This document shows, one piece after another, positions 29,781-36,964 of a stretch of DNA of 64,000 nucleotides. Positions within the stretch are counted from its first letter, which is position 1, and every line of letters starts with the position of its first letter. Location of the stretch: contig DATKYQ010000033.1 of assembly GCA_035528415.1 (NCBI GenBank), positions 1 to 64,000 on the forward strand, given 5' to 3'. Below the pieces are notes generated by a model. It ran no database searches and was not told the origin of the DNA. It saw only the letters and a program-made list of their open reading frames with translations. This DNA comes from DATKYQ01 sp035528415. GTDB taxonomy: Bacteria; Myxococcota; B64-G9. Position numbers and translations under genes: made by a program.

Positions 29781-29811
29781 GTCGGCCTCTCGAAAAAGAG
29801 AGGAGGCCGAC
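29781..29811 (-). terminator. Hairpin downstream of the gvp operon
   Basis: GTCGGCCT (29781-29788) pairs with AGGCCGAC (29804-29811); three further pairs form if one G is bulged, around an A-rich loop. It is about 120 bases after the last gvp-operon stop. No T-run follows on the minus strand, so intrinsic termination is doubtful. Confidence 0.35.
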
Positions 29812-29928
29812 TCACCCGTTCGACCTGTTCGAGCGTTGCCATCTGTTACCCAGAGACCACCGAGACGAGCATCGCCGGCGCCGGCACGATGGCACGCCGG
29901 TCCACCCCAGTCTCGGTAAGCAAAGAGT

Positions 29929-30378
29929 TCATCTTCGACCGTCTGCGCTGGCGTTTCCGCGACGCGATTGCCGTCGCTCGCCCCACTCGCGTGCAAGCAC
30001 GACGAAACGTCCTAGTTTGCAAGGTTTTTCCAAGACCGGGTTGGCGGCAGTAACAAGGAACTCGTTTTCTCGGGCCGACACCGCGCCCCCGGTGATGAAC
30101 ACGACCCGGTGCTCGAGTCCCGGGTATTCGACTTGTAGGAACCGATGGAGTTCCATCCCATCTCCATCCGCCATGTGGAGATCGCAGGCCACAGCATCGA
30201 GATCGCCATCGAGTTGAGCGAGTACACCCACGGCATCGCGCGCGGAACGGGCCGCCCAGACCTCCAGACCGAGCAACTCCAGCTCTCGCGTCCAGACACG
30301 CAGTAGTTGCTCCTCGTCATCAATGATGAGGACGCGGGGCCATTTCGCCGCGCGTGCGAATCGAGCTAGTGCGCTCAT
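29929..30378 (-). CDS. Single-domain response regulator (receiver only)
   Basis: A 149-residue receiver-domain protein, last gene of the gvpA1 unit. Receiver residues: acidic pair in VLIIDDEEQ, phosphoacceptor Asp in AVACDLHMADGDG, Thr in VVFITGG and Lys in VLEKPCKLG. No output domain follows; the tail is basic. Single receivers usually relay phosphate or dock on partners. The ATG at 30378 overlaps the gvpJ stop by four bases, so it is translated with the vesicle proteins. A longer frame reaching 30501 would overlap gvpJ and lacks support. Confidence 0.85.
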   Translation of the reverse strand: MSALARFARAAKWPRVLIIDDEEQLLRVWTRELELLGLEVWAARSARDAVGVLAQLDGDLDAVACDLHMADGDGMELHRFLQVEYPGLEHRVVFITGGAVSARENEFLVTAANPVLEKPCKLGRFVVLAREWGERRQSRRGNASADGRR

Positions 30379-30698
30379 CGCGCCTCCACAGCGACCGCAG
30401 TTTTCTGCTCGAGGTCGGAGAGCCGCTGCTTCAGCTCGTCGAGTTCGCCGCCGTGGTCCGATACGGCCGCCTTCGAGGTGAAGTCTGGATTCTTGAGCCA
30501 CCAGTCCATGCCCATCTCGCGTGCCTTGTCCACCGAGGCGATGAGAAGGCGCACCTGAATCGTCAGAAGCTCGATGTCCACGAGCTTCACCTTGATGTCG
30601 CCGGCGATGACAATCCCCTTGTCGAGAACGCGCTCGAGGATGTCGGCGAGGTTGCTGGTATCTGTGGAGTGCGTCAGCCTTTGCCGTGTCCGTTCCAT
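30375..30698 (-). CDS. gvpJ: Gas vesicle protein GvpJ
   Basis: A 107-residue GvpA-family minor shell or nucleation protein. The conserved core LADILERVLDKGIVIAGD, IKVKLVDIELLTIQVRLLIA and SVDKAREMGMDWW matches GvpJ rather than GvpA: it has the VKLVDIELL variant and a longer charged C-terminal coiled tail (ELDELKQRLSDLEQK). GvpJ seeds assembly with GvpA-related proteins. GAGGAGAGG precedes the ATG. Confidence 0.92.
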   Translation of the reverse strand: MERTRQRLTHSTDTSNLADILERVLDKGIVIAGDIKVKLVDIELLTIQVRLLIASVDKAREMGMDWWLKNPDFTSKAAVSDHGGELDELKQRLSDLEQKTAVAVEAR

Positions 30699-30721
30699 CG
30701 TGCCTCTCCTCTTCTATCGCT

Positions 30722-31063
30722 CTAATCGAACAGATTCCCCAACGGACCGAGGTCGATGTTGAGGTTCTTGATCTTGAAATGGTCCTTCAGTTCTTCCATC
30801 TGCTCATCGAGGTGCATCAGCGTCGTCCCGAGGCGTTCTTCCTGCTCCGCGGTCAGGCTTCCGCCCTCGATGCGCCGCAGGGCCTGCTTCTCCATGAGAC
30901 GGCGAACGAGCTCCACGAGGGACAGCACGAGCTGGGTGAGTCCCCGCTCGACCTTTTCCGGCTCAAGGTTGATGCGACGTGGGAGTTTGGGACGCGGTGA
31001 CTCAGTTGGCTCATCGAACGCCTCAAAGTCTTCCGGTCTTCCTCGAATCTCTCCGTAGCGCAT
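30722..31063 (-). CDS. gvpK: Gas vesicle protein GvpK
   Basis: A 113-residue GvpK: RRINLEPEKVERGLTQLVLS, LVELVRRLMEKQALRRIEGG and EQMEELKDHFKIKNLNIDLG are the family blocks. It is an essential accessory protein of vesicle assembly. The ATG at 31063 is preferred to a GTG at 31069 because GGAGG lies 7 bases before it. It starts two bases after the stop of the preceding GvpA-family gene, implying coupling. Confidence 0.93.
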   Translation of the reverse strand: MRYGEIRGRPEDFEAFDEPTESPRPKLPRRINLEPEKVERGLTQLVLSLVELVRRLMEKQALRRIEGGSLTAEQEERLGTTLMHLDEQMEELKDHFKIKNLNIDLGPLGNLFD

Positions 31064-31065
31064 GG

Positions 31066-31398
31066 TCACACCTCCGCTCGCTGCGTTGCGAAGGGCACTT
31101 TCGGCACAGCCACTACGCCGGGTTGTGTTCCTGCGACGCCCATGTCGCGGGTGCTGCGCCGGTCGGAGTCCCAGTTGCGCAGGGTTTCCACCGACGTGAT
31201 GACCAGGTTCACCCCGAGGTAGATGAGATCGATGTCCGCTACGGAGATGATGACGTCACCCGCGATCACTGCTCCCTTGTTGAGCACGCGGTCGAGGGTC
31301 TCGCACAGACTCACTCGACGGTGCCGGGCGACTGCACTTCGCCGTGGAACAGACGGCCGAGCGCGCAGTGGGCTGTGCCGCGGGCTAGCGAGTTCCAA
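31066..31398 (-). CDS. GvpA-family minor protein (GvpS/GvpM type)
   Basis: About 110 residues. A basic, Arg/Ser/Pro-rich N-terminus precedes a GvpA-type core: LCETLDRVLNKGAVIAGD, VIISVADIDLIYLGVNLVIT and SVETLRNWD. The ISVADIDLIY variant is that of the GvpS/GvpM branch rather than the main shell protein. The start is taken as TTG at 31398, overlapping the gvpG stop by 14 bases, with GAAGGGG upstream; the exact start is uncertain. It probably caps or nucleates the vesicle. Confidence 0.75.
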   Translation of the reverse strand: MELASPRHSPLRARPSVPRRSAVARHRRVSLCETLDRVLNKGAVIAGDVIISVADIDLIYLGVNLVITSVETLRNWDSDRRSTRDMGVAGTQPGVVAVPKVPFATQRAEV

Positions 31399-31627
31399 GA
31401 CGACCCCTTCGCTTCTTGTGCTCCCAAATCTCTTCGAGCCGATTGACCAGCTCCGTCTCGCGTCGGTTGAATTCATCCTCCGTCAGCGATCCGGCCTCGA
31501 TCTGCATGTAGATGTCCGTCAGCTCGGCCTTGACCGCATCCTCGTTGTAGAGTTCCTGATCGGCACGGTCGGCGACCTCTTCGAAAACCCGGAGCAATCC
31601 TCGAAACGGTGCGGATAGGAGCCCCAT
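31385..31627 (-). CDS. gvpG: Gas vesicle protein GvpG
   Basis: An 80-residue GvpG, normal length. Typical features are the LLSAPFRGLLRVFEEVADRA start, then a charged helical middle (AELTDIYMQIEAGSLTEDEF) and ETELVNRLEEI. It is an accessory assembly protein usually encoded beside GvpF, as here (7-base gap). The ATG at 31627 is the first codon after the gvpF stop that gives the family N-terminus. Confidence 0.9.
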   Translation of the reverse strand: MGLLSAPFRGLLRVFEEVADRADQELYNEDAVKAELTDIYMQIEAGSLTEDEFNRRETELVNRLEEIWEHKKRRGRLGTR

Positions 31628-31634
31628 TTGCGCC

Positions 31635-32402
31635 TCAGGCCGCCGCCGGCTGGAGGTCGAGCTCGACGAAGTTGAAGGGGGCCCAGGGACCGTTGTAGTC
31701 GAAGGTGCACTGGGCGGGGAACGTCCCTGCGACCTGATAGACGCGCTCCTCGAACGGTTTGAGCCCACCGCGGTCCACCAGGAAGGCGAGGTCCATCATC
31801 ATCTTCTCGTTCGATGGCGGATTCACCTTCACGTCGCTGTAACAGGGACTGAACATCTCGACGACGCGGTCCGTCTGCTCTTCGCGCTCCTGGTTCAGCC
31901 GCTCCTCGAACATCTGCCCGAGCTCGATCTTCTCGGCCTGAGAAGGCGCGCTCGACCGTCCGAAGACCTGGTCGCGGAACGCCGCCATCTCCGGATCAAT
32001 GCCCACGAGGTACTCGAAGATGTTGTCCACATCCCACTTCACCTTGAGGCCCATCTCGACCTTCCCGTCCACCAGCTCCAGTTGCTCCCGGATTCCGTCG
32101 CGGTTTAGCCGGAGCGACTTGGTGATCTCCTCCTCGCTATTCGCCACATGACCGAACGTCATCGGAACGATGGTCGTCGTCTTCATGACCTCGCGAATGA
32201 CTCTGTAGTGTGGGTCGAGGTTCTTGCGGAGCGGGAGGATCTTCTCGTGCGCCGAGAATTCGCTCACGACCGCCGCAACCGAGTCGGCGCGTAGCGTGTA
32301 GACGCGCCCGGGTTTGCCGTCATGTTCGAGCCCGATGCAGCCGAAATCCATGTTCTCTGTGGCTCGAATCAACCCATACAGGTAGCGCCCCGTGCTCGTC
32401 AT
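31635..32402 (-). CDS. gvpF: Gas vesicle protein GvpF
   Basis: A 255-residue GvpF/GvpL-family protein. Family features: the YLYGLIRATE start, a VVPMTFGHVA-type block (IVPMTFGHVANSEEEI), MGLKVKWDVDNIFEYL, and a C-terminal two-strand domain ending FDYNGPWAPFNFV. GvpF is the best-known partner that binds GvpA during vesicle formation. Of the three GvpF/L paralogues in this island, this one sits in the classical F-G context. Confidence 0.93.
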   Translation of the reverse strand: MTSTGRYLYGLIRATENMDFGCIGLEHDGKPGRVYTLRADSVAAVVSEFSAHEKILPLRKNLDPHYRVIREVMKTTTIVPMTFGHVANSEEEITKSLRLNRDGIREQLELVDGKVEMGLKVKWDVDNIFEYLVGIDPEMAAFRDQVFGRSSAPSQAEKIELGQMFEERLNQEREEQTDRVVEMFSPCYSDVKVNPPSNEKMMMDLAFLVDRGGLKPFEERVYQVAGTFPAQCTFDYNGPWAPFNFVELDLQPAAA

Positions 32403-32405
32403 GAT

Positions 32406-32666
32406 TCACCTGGTTTCCTGAACGGCCGCGGGTGGCTCTGCTCCACTCGCCGGGGAAAGCGTTTCGGACGATTCCGCGCGTCCCGCGGAGGAACGAGGCG
32501 TCTCCGCGGCGCAGCTCTTCCTCATCGCCTTCAGCCTGCCCTCTTGCAGCGTCACATCGAGGACGGTTCGACAGCCCCAGCACCGGACCTCGCCCTGGTA
32601 GTCCTCGTAGGCATCACCGAGGTCCATCGGGTGCCCGCATTCAAGACAGTTCAACCTGATTCTCAT
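32406..32666 (-). CDS. Zinc-ribbon protein in gas vesicle operon
   Basis: An 86-residue protein with one zinc ribbon (CLECGHPMDL then CWGCRTVLD) in its first half and a Ser/Ala/Glu-rich disordered tail. GGGAGGA precedes the ATG by about 10 bases, and it is followed after 3 bases by gvpF. No gvp family name is known to me for it. It may be a small partner or regulator of vesicle assembly. Confidence 0.65.
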   Translation of the reverse strand: MRIRLNCLECGHPMDLGDAYEDYQGEVRCWGCRTVLDVTLQEGRLKAMRKSCAAETPRSSAGRAESSETLSPASGAEPPAAVQETR

Positions 32667-32721
32667 GGCGCTAGATCCTCCCTAATCCTTGTGGTGGGCG
32701 CATGTTCGCGTCATCCGCCAG

Positions 32722-33042
32722 TCAGTACCGAAGCGTGCGCCGCTTCTCGTTCGCCGCTGCCCTTGTCTCGTGCATGGGCTTGCCGCAACTTGTGTCGTCG
32801 CTGCTTGTCGCGCCCAACTCCTCTTGAAGGTTGCGGATCAACAGTTCGATCTCGAGAAGCCGGGCGTCGAGGGTCTTGACCCGGTTCATGGCGGCCTGCC
32901 TTTCCCGGACACGCCGGGAGCGCTCCAGCTCCAGGCAGGCAATCTGAAACTGCTGCACATGCCTCTCTTTGGTATGAATGCCGATGCCGCGGACGGCGGA
33001 AAGGGTCTTGATCGCCGAGACTCCTCTCGCGCGGACACCCAT
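32722..33042 (-). CDS. Coiled-coil protein downstream of gvpN
   Basis: A 106-residue, mostly helical protein: FQIACLELERSRRVRERQAA and VKTLDARLLEIELLIRNLQE form a likely coiled coil with heptad spacing. It starts two bases after the gvpN stop, with the ribosome site inside the gvpN end. Short coiled-coil proteins of unknown role are frequent in gas vesicle clusters; no family is claimed. Confidence 0.6.
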   Translation of the reverse strand: MGVRARGVSAIKTLSAVRGIGIHTKERHVQQFQIACLELERSRRVRERQAAMNRVKTLDARLLEIELLIRNLQEELGATSSDDTSCGKPMHETRAAANEKRRTLRY

Positions 33043-33044
33043 TA

Positions 33045-34061
33045 CTAGGCTCCCTTCCCGACGGCCACGGGCGCCGGATTCGACACGCCGGTGCTCTTGA
33101 CGGGCCGACGGTGCTCCCTCGCATGTTTGGCTACGACGTCGTCTATCGTGGTCTGGACGCCCTTGCTGCCATCACGGACCACCTTGGCCGTGAGCGAGCC
33201 CAAGACGTCGCGGCACACATCGGCGAAGATTGTATCACCGGAGCGCGCCCGGGCGCCTTGCTGGACGGTGACGCGCGCGATCATGATGGACGCTCGCAGG
33301 CTTGGTCCCTGCTTGGCGAATCCGAGGGCCCGCAGATCCCGCACGATGTCCACGATGACCTTTGCCTCCCCGAGCGGGATGCCGGACTTGGATCGCGTGA
33401 TCTCCACCTCGCTGTCGCGGCCGTAGTAGTCCACCTTGATGGTGATAAGACGGTCCATCAAGGCGTCCTGGGTGCGGTGAACGCCCGCGTACTCCTCGGG
33501 ATTGGACGTGAAGATGGCGCGGAACTCGGGATGCACGTCGACGTAGCCGTCTTCCTGATGGCTTCTCTTCGGGAGCGTCAGGAGGCGTTCCTCGAGAACC
33601 GAGAGCAGCACATTGTTCGCCTCGGGACGCGAGCGTGTAAACTCGTCGTAGACGAGCGTGTTTCCGCTCTTACAGGCCAGGGTGAGCCGATTGTCGGCCC
33701 ATAACGTACTCATGCTCTCCTCGGTCTTGAGGACCGAATGGATGAAGTTGTCGACGAGCTTGCTCCTGCGGTAGCCGTAGTCGCGTCCTACGAGATCGCT
33801 CGAGCCGAACTCGTCGTCCCCGTGCATCAGGATCACGGAACGTCCCCGAAGAGCCGCCACGTGGAGGGCCAGCGTGGTCTTTCCGACTCCGGCGGGACCC
33901 GAAAAGTGAACAGGATACCCTGCCTTGAGGTAGGCGAGCGCCCGATCCGCCATGCTCTGCACCTGTGGAGTCAGGACGAAGTTCTCGCTGGCTTCCACCA
34001 TCATGCTCGCGGGAATGGGGACTTCTACCAGCGCTGCCGAGGCCTGCCCGTTGCCGTTCAT
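33045..34061 (-). CDS. gvpN: GvpN AAA+ ATPase
   Basis: A 338-residue MoxR-type AAA+ ATPase, needed for full-size vesicles in other organisms. Walker A GPAGVGKTTLA is at about residue 52, Walker B in GNTLVYDEFTRSRPEANNVL, and sensor/Asn motif in FRAIFTSNPEEYAGVH. Start at 34061 is chosen because GAGGAGG lies 6 bases upstream; the longer frame to 34181 would overlap the preceding gene. It presumably remodels or loads shell proteins onto growing vesicles. Confidence 0.93.
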   Translation of the reverse strand: MNGNGQASAALVEVPIPASMMVEASENFVLTPQVQSMADRALAYLKAGYPVHFSGPAGVGKTTLALHVAALRGRSVILMHGDDEFGSSDLVGRDYGYRRSKLVDNFIHSVLKTEESMSTLWADNRLTLACKSGNTLVYDEFTRSRPEANNVLLSVLEERLLTLPKRSHQEDGYVDVHPEFRAIFTSNPEEYAGVHRTQDALMDRLITIKVDYYGRDSEVEITRSKSGIPLGEAKVIVDIVRDLRALGFAKQGPSLRASIMIARVTVQQGARARSGDTIFADVCRDVLGSLTAKVVRDGSKGVQTTIDDVVAKHAREHRRPVKSTGVSNPAPVAVGKGA

Positions 34062-34140
34062 CGTTTCCTCCTCATGGTGCGAATCGGTCAGGGAGCGCTG
34101 CCAGGGGGCACACGCCGATGCACTCTCCGCAAGGATGCGC

Positions 34141-34536
34141 TCACCCATGGCGCTTCCTGGAGTGACGAGGCTTGGCTTCATCGATAGAGCTCGCCTTCGC
34201 GCTGGACTGCGTCTGCTTCGGCTGCTGGCCGCCCTGGCTCCCCGTCCGGTTCCGCCAGGCGTCGCGTGCCGCCTGGAACTCGCGGGCCATCTCTCTGCGG
34301 CCCAACTCGAAACGATTCAACAAGCTGTGGACCCCCGACTTAAGTTCGCTCACGAACAACCCGCGCGCATCGGCCTCGCTCTTGACGCGCCGGCGGCGGT
34401 CGTGCCTGAAACCCTCGAGCATGGTGTGTTTGCGGAGGTTGTGAATGAACTCGGCTCGGCGCTGAAAGTCAGCCGCGAGCCCTTCTCTGAAGGCTCGCAT
34501 CGCCTCCGATGTGAAACTGCTGAAATGCGCGTTCAT
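34141..34536 (-). CDS. Basic helical protein, possible GvpC-like shell binder
   Basis: A 131-residue, strongly basic, almost wholly helical protein placed between gvpA1 and gvpN, the position of gvpC in cyanobacteria. Two loosely similar helical blocks start AFREGLAADFQRRAEFI and LFVSELKSGVHSLLNRF about 40 residues apart, followed by EMAREFQAARDAW and a Gln/Lys/Ser-rich tail. The amphipathic repeat-like pattern recalls GvpC, which reinforces the shell, but I cannot align it to the known 33-residue repeat. Start at 34536 is supported by GAGGAG 7 bases upstream. Confidence 0.5.
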   Translation of the reverse strand: MNAHFSSFTSEAMRAFREGLAADFQRRAEFIHNLRKHTMLEGFRHDRRRRVKSEADARGLFVSELKSGVHSLLNRFELGRREMAREFQAARDAWRNRTGSQGGQQPKQTQSSAKASSIDEAKPRHSRKRHG

Positions 34537-34635
34537 GATTCTTCTCCTCTTTTTCCTCATGGTTAGGGACTGACACCCAAGCCTGGTTCGTTTTGGGAAG
34601 GCAGGCCGGGATTGTTTCACAATCGGAACCACTCC

Positions 34636-34663
34636 CCGGGAGCGACGCTCCGGCCGCTCCCGG
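34636..34663 (-). terminator. Strong hairpin just after gvpA1
   Basis: CCGGGAGCG (34636-34644) pairs perfectly with CGCTCCCGG (34655-34663), loop 10 bases; three more pairs form after one mismatch. It is 27 bases beyond the gvpA1 stop, inside the 154-base gap before the next gene. Without a T-run it may attenuate transcription or protect the 3' end of an abundant gvpA message. Confidence 0.5.
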
Positions 34664-34690
34664 AGAGCGAAACCTTTGCCACCGGACCGT

Positions 34691-34912
34691 TTACGGCGTG
34701 GGCGCGGCCGCGGTCGCGGTCAGACCGATCGCCTCGGCATACTTCAGGTACGTCTCGACAGAGGCGATGACCACACGGGCTTCGATGGACAGCAGTTCGA
34801 TGCCGACCAGCGAGACCTTCACCCATGCGTCGATGACGATTCCCTTGTCGAGGATCCGGTCCACGACTTCCGCCAGGCTCGACGAGTCCGTTGACTTCAT
34901 GACCTTTGCCAT
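34691..34912 (-). CDS. gvpA: Gas vesicle shell protein GvpA (copy 1)
   Basis: The 73-residue main shell protein: SLAEVVDRILDKGIVIDAW, VKVSLVGIELLSIEARVV and SVETYLKYAEAIGLT match the GvpA core almost completely. It polymerises into the hollow, gas-permeable ribs of the vesicle wall. It has its own sigma-54 promoter 56-71 bases upstream and a strong downstream hairpin, fitting high-level expression. It shares very high DNA identity with the second copy at 45151-45459. Confidence 0.95.
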   Translation of the reverse strand: MAKVMKSTDSSSLAEVVDRILDKGIVIDAWVKVSLVGIELLSIEARVVIASVETYLKYAEAIGLTATAAAPTP

Positions 34913-34967
34913 TTGTGTTCACCCTTTCTATTTATCGGCCGCGTTATTGCGACATGTAGAGGCGTAG

Positions 34968-34983
34968 AGCAAGAAGAGTGCCA
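34968..34983 (-). promoter_or_regulatory. Sigma-54 promoter of gvpA1
   Basis: On the minus strand TGGCACTCTTCTTGCT: a perfect TGGCAC-N5-TTGCT match, with GG and GC exactly 10 bases apart. Predicted transcription start about 34957, 45 bases before the gvpA1 ATG. An NtrC-type activator is encoded in the same island. Confidence 0.8.
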
Positions 34984-35130
34984 TGACAGCGATCGCCCAT
35001 GCGCCAAGTAGCGGCGGCGCAACCGACCGGGAAGGCGAGGATTGTTAAAAGGATGTCGTCGGCATGTGTTCCGCCCGCGTGTATCCCGGTGAATCAGTCC
35101 CGGGTTCCTGCTCCCGGAACAAGGGAGTCG

Positions 35131-35550
35131 CTACCGCTTCACCCGCTTCGTTGTCGCTTTTGCACGGGCCGCCGGATCGGTCTCCCACGCGCGGATTCCA
35201 AACTCGACCGTTTCGATCATGCGGTCATTGTTGAACGGCTTGTCAAAGTACGCGAAGAGGCCCTTCTCCATCGCTTGGTTCCGCAGGGCGTCACCGCCAT
35301 AGGAGGTCATCAGAATCGACCTCAACCGAGGAAGTCGCGACGTCATCTCGACGATGACGGCGATGCCGTTCGAGTCCGGCAACCGGTAGTCCACGACCGC
35401 AACCTGGCAGTCGAAGTCATCGAGCATCTTCAGGGCGCGTGCCCTGTCTTGCGCGGTGCGCACGACATGGCCGCGCTCCAACAGGAGCCTGGAGAGCACC
35501 CAGCACATGTTCTCCTGGTCGTCGACGACCAGGACGCGACCCGTAGGCAT
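35131..35550 (-). CDS. Single-domain response regulator
   Basis: A 139-residue receiver protein: acidic pair in VLVVDDQEN, phosphoacceptor in AVVDYRLPDSNG, Thr/Ser in ILMTSYGG and Lys in AYFDKPFNN; a short basic tail replaces any output domain. Its start lies 4 bases after the NtrC-type regulator stop, so the two are made together. It ends the central transcription unit, just before the gvpA1 sigma-54 promoter. A phosphate-relay role between the island's kinases and the sigma-54 activator is possible. Confidence 0.85.
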   Translation of the reverse strand: MPTGRVLVVDDQENMCWVLSRLLLERGHVVRTAQDRARALKMLDDFDCQVAVVDYRLPDSNGIAVIVEMTSRLPRLRSILMTSYGGDALRNQAMEKGLFAYFDKPFNNDRMIETVEFGIRAWETDPAARAKATTKRVKR

Positions 35551-35554
35551 CTTT

Positions 35555-36964
35555 TCAACCGCCCGCAACAAGTGTCGCCTCCAGACCATACCTGCGGAGT
35601 TTTGTCCGCAGCGTCTTTGGATCAACGCCCAGCATCTTGGCCATCTGTACACCACTCATGCGCCGTCGGCCCATGAGTACAGTGAGCAGCGAGCGCTCGG
35701 CCTGCTCGGCCGCCTCGGCACCGAGCGCCTTCAAGTCGATCTCGGAGTCATGAATGCCGAGATCGATCTCGACTCTCAACCGCTCCTCGCCGCCGTCGTT
35801 CGGAGAAACGGAACGTGCCGTGGCATGGGCCGACTGACCCCGGATCTCCGGTGGCAGGTGATCGGAAAGCACCACATCCGTGGCAAGAACCACCGCCGAC
35901 TTGATCGTGTTTTCGAGCTCGCGCACGTTCCCGGGCCAGTCGTAGTGCTCTAGGACCTCGATCACCTCGTCGGAGATGCCTCGTACGCCGGTCCCGAATC
36001 GATTCGCATACAGGCCCACGAAGTACTGCGCAATCCGCAGAAGATCGCCATTTCGCTCGCGTAGTGCCGGCAGGCGGATGGTCATCTCCTGGAGACGGTA
36101 GTAGAGATCCTGCCGGAACCTCCCGGATGAGATCGCCTCCTTCAAATTCACATTGGTTGCCGACACCACTCGTATATCGAGCCGAATGGTTTCACGACCG
36201 CCGACGCGTTCCATGCGCCGTTCCTGCAGCACCCGGAGCAGCTTCGCCTGAAAGGCGGTCGGCAGGTTTCCGATTTCATCGAGGAATATCGTTCCCCCCT
36301 GCGCCATCTCGAAGCGACCGATCCGAGTGGAGGTGGCGCCCGTGAATGCTCCCTTTTCGTGACCGAAGAGCTCGCTTTCAATGATGTGCTCGGCAAGCAT
36401 CGAGCAATCCACGGGCACGAACGGACCACGACTACGCTTGCTCGCGGCATGGATCTTACGGGCAAAGAGCTCCTTGCCGGTCCCCGTCTCGCCCAAGAGC
36501 AGGATATTGATGTCTGGGACGGCGAATTTGAGCGCCAGGTCCATGGCTTTTTGGAATTCCGGACTCTCGCCGACGAGCTTCGGAGAGTCGCCCCGCTCCT
36601 CGGCGTGCATCGCGAGGAGCGTCTCGATCATGGATAGGAGGGTACGGTTGTTGAATGGTTTGCTGACAAAGTCGGTCGCCCCCGCTTTCATGGCCTTCAC
36701 TGCCGCTTGCACGTTCCCAAACGCCGTCATCATCACGATGGGCGTGCCCGGCGCGATCGGCTTCAGCCGCCGGAGCGTCTCGATCCCATCCATGCCTCCA
36801 AGGCGCAGGTCCAGAAGCACGAGGTCATGCCGCCGCTCTTTCATCGACTGAAGTGCGGCCTCCCCGGAGTAGACGCACTTCGCGCTGTGGCCCCGCTCAG
36901 TAAGCAGCGTCGCAACAAGGGCGCAAAGATCAGGCTCGTCGTCGACGATCAGGATGTGAGCCAT
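35555..36964 (-). CDS. NtrC-type sigma-54-dependent response regulator
   Basis: A 469-residue activator with three domains: receiver (VDDEPDLC, LVLLDLRLGGMDG, SKPFNN; residues 1-120), central AAA+ domain (Walker A LLGETGTGKE, the sigma-54-contacting GAFTGA loop, Walker B GTIFLDEIG; about 140-380) and C-terminal Fis-type helix-turn-helix (GVQMAKMLGVDPKTLRTKL). It should open sigma-54 promoters when phosphorylated; three such promoters lie in the island. It overlaps the upstream histidine kinase by 35 bases. ATG at 36964 is preferred to a TTG at 36988. Confidence 0.94.
   Translation of the reverse strand: MAHILIVDDEPDLCALVATLLTERGHSAKCVYSGEAALQSMKERRHDLVLLDLRLGGMDGIETLRRLKPIAPGTPIVMMTAFGNVQAAVKAMKAGATDFVSKPFNNRTLLSMIETLLAMHAEERGDSPKLVGESPEFQKAMDLALKFAVPDINILLLGETGTGKELFARKIHAASKRSRGPFVPVDCSMLAEHIIESELFGHEKGAFTGATSTRIGRFEMAQGGTIFLDEIGNLPTAFQAKLLRVLQERRMERVGGRETIRLDIRVVSATNVNLKEAISSGRFRQDLYYRLQEMTIRLPALRERNGDLLRIAQYFVGLYANRFGTGVRGISDEVIEVLEHYDWPGNVRELENTIKSAVVLATDVVLSDHLPPEIRGQSAHATARSVSPNDGGEERLRVEIDLGIHDSEIDLKALGAEAAEQAERSLLTVLMGRRRMSGVQMAKMLGVDPKTLRTKLRRYGLEATLVAGG

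Noticed and set aside
29766..29996. 76-codon minus-strand frame
   Set aside because: Overlaps the last receiver gene in another frame and the hairpin; no ribosome site.
35104..35120. GTTCC-N7-GGAAC dyad upstream of the gvpA1 promoter as an NtrC-type site
   Set aside because: Plausible distance, but the motif is short and could equally be a 3' hairpin of the receiver gene; no second copy upstream of the other two promoters.
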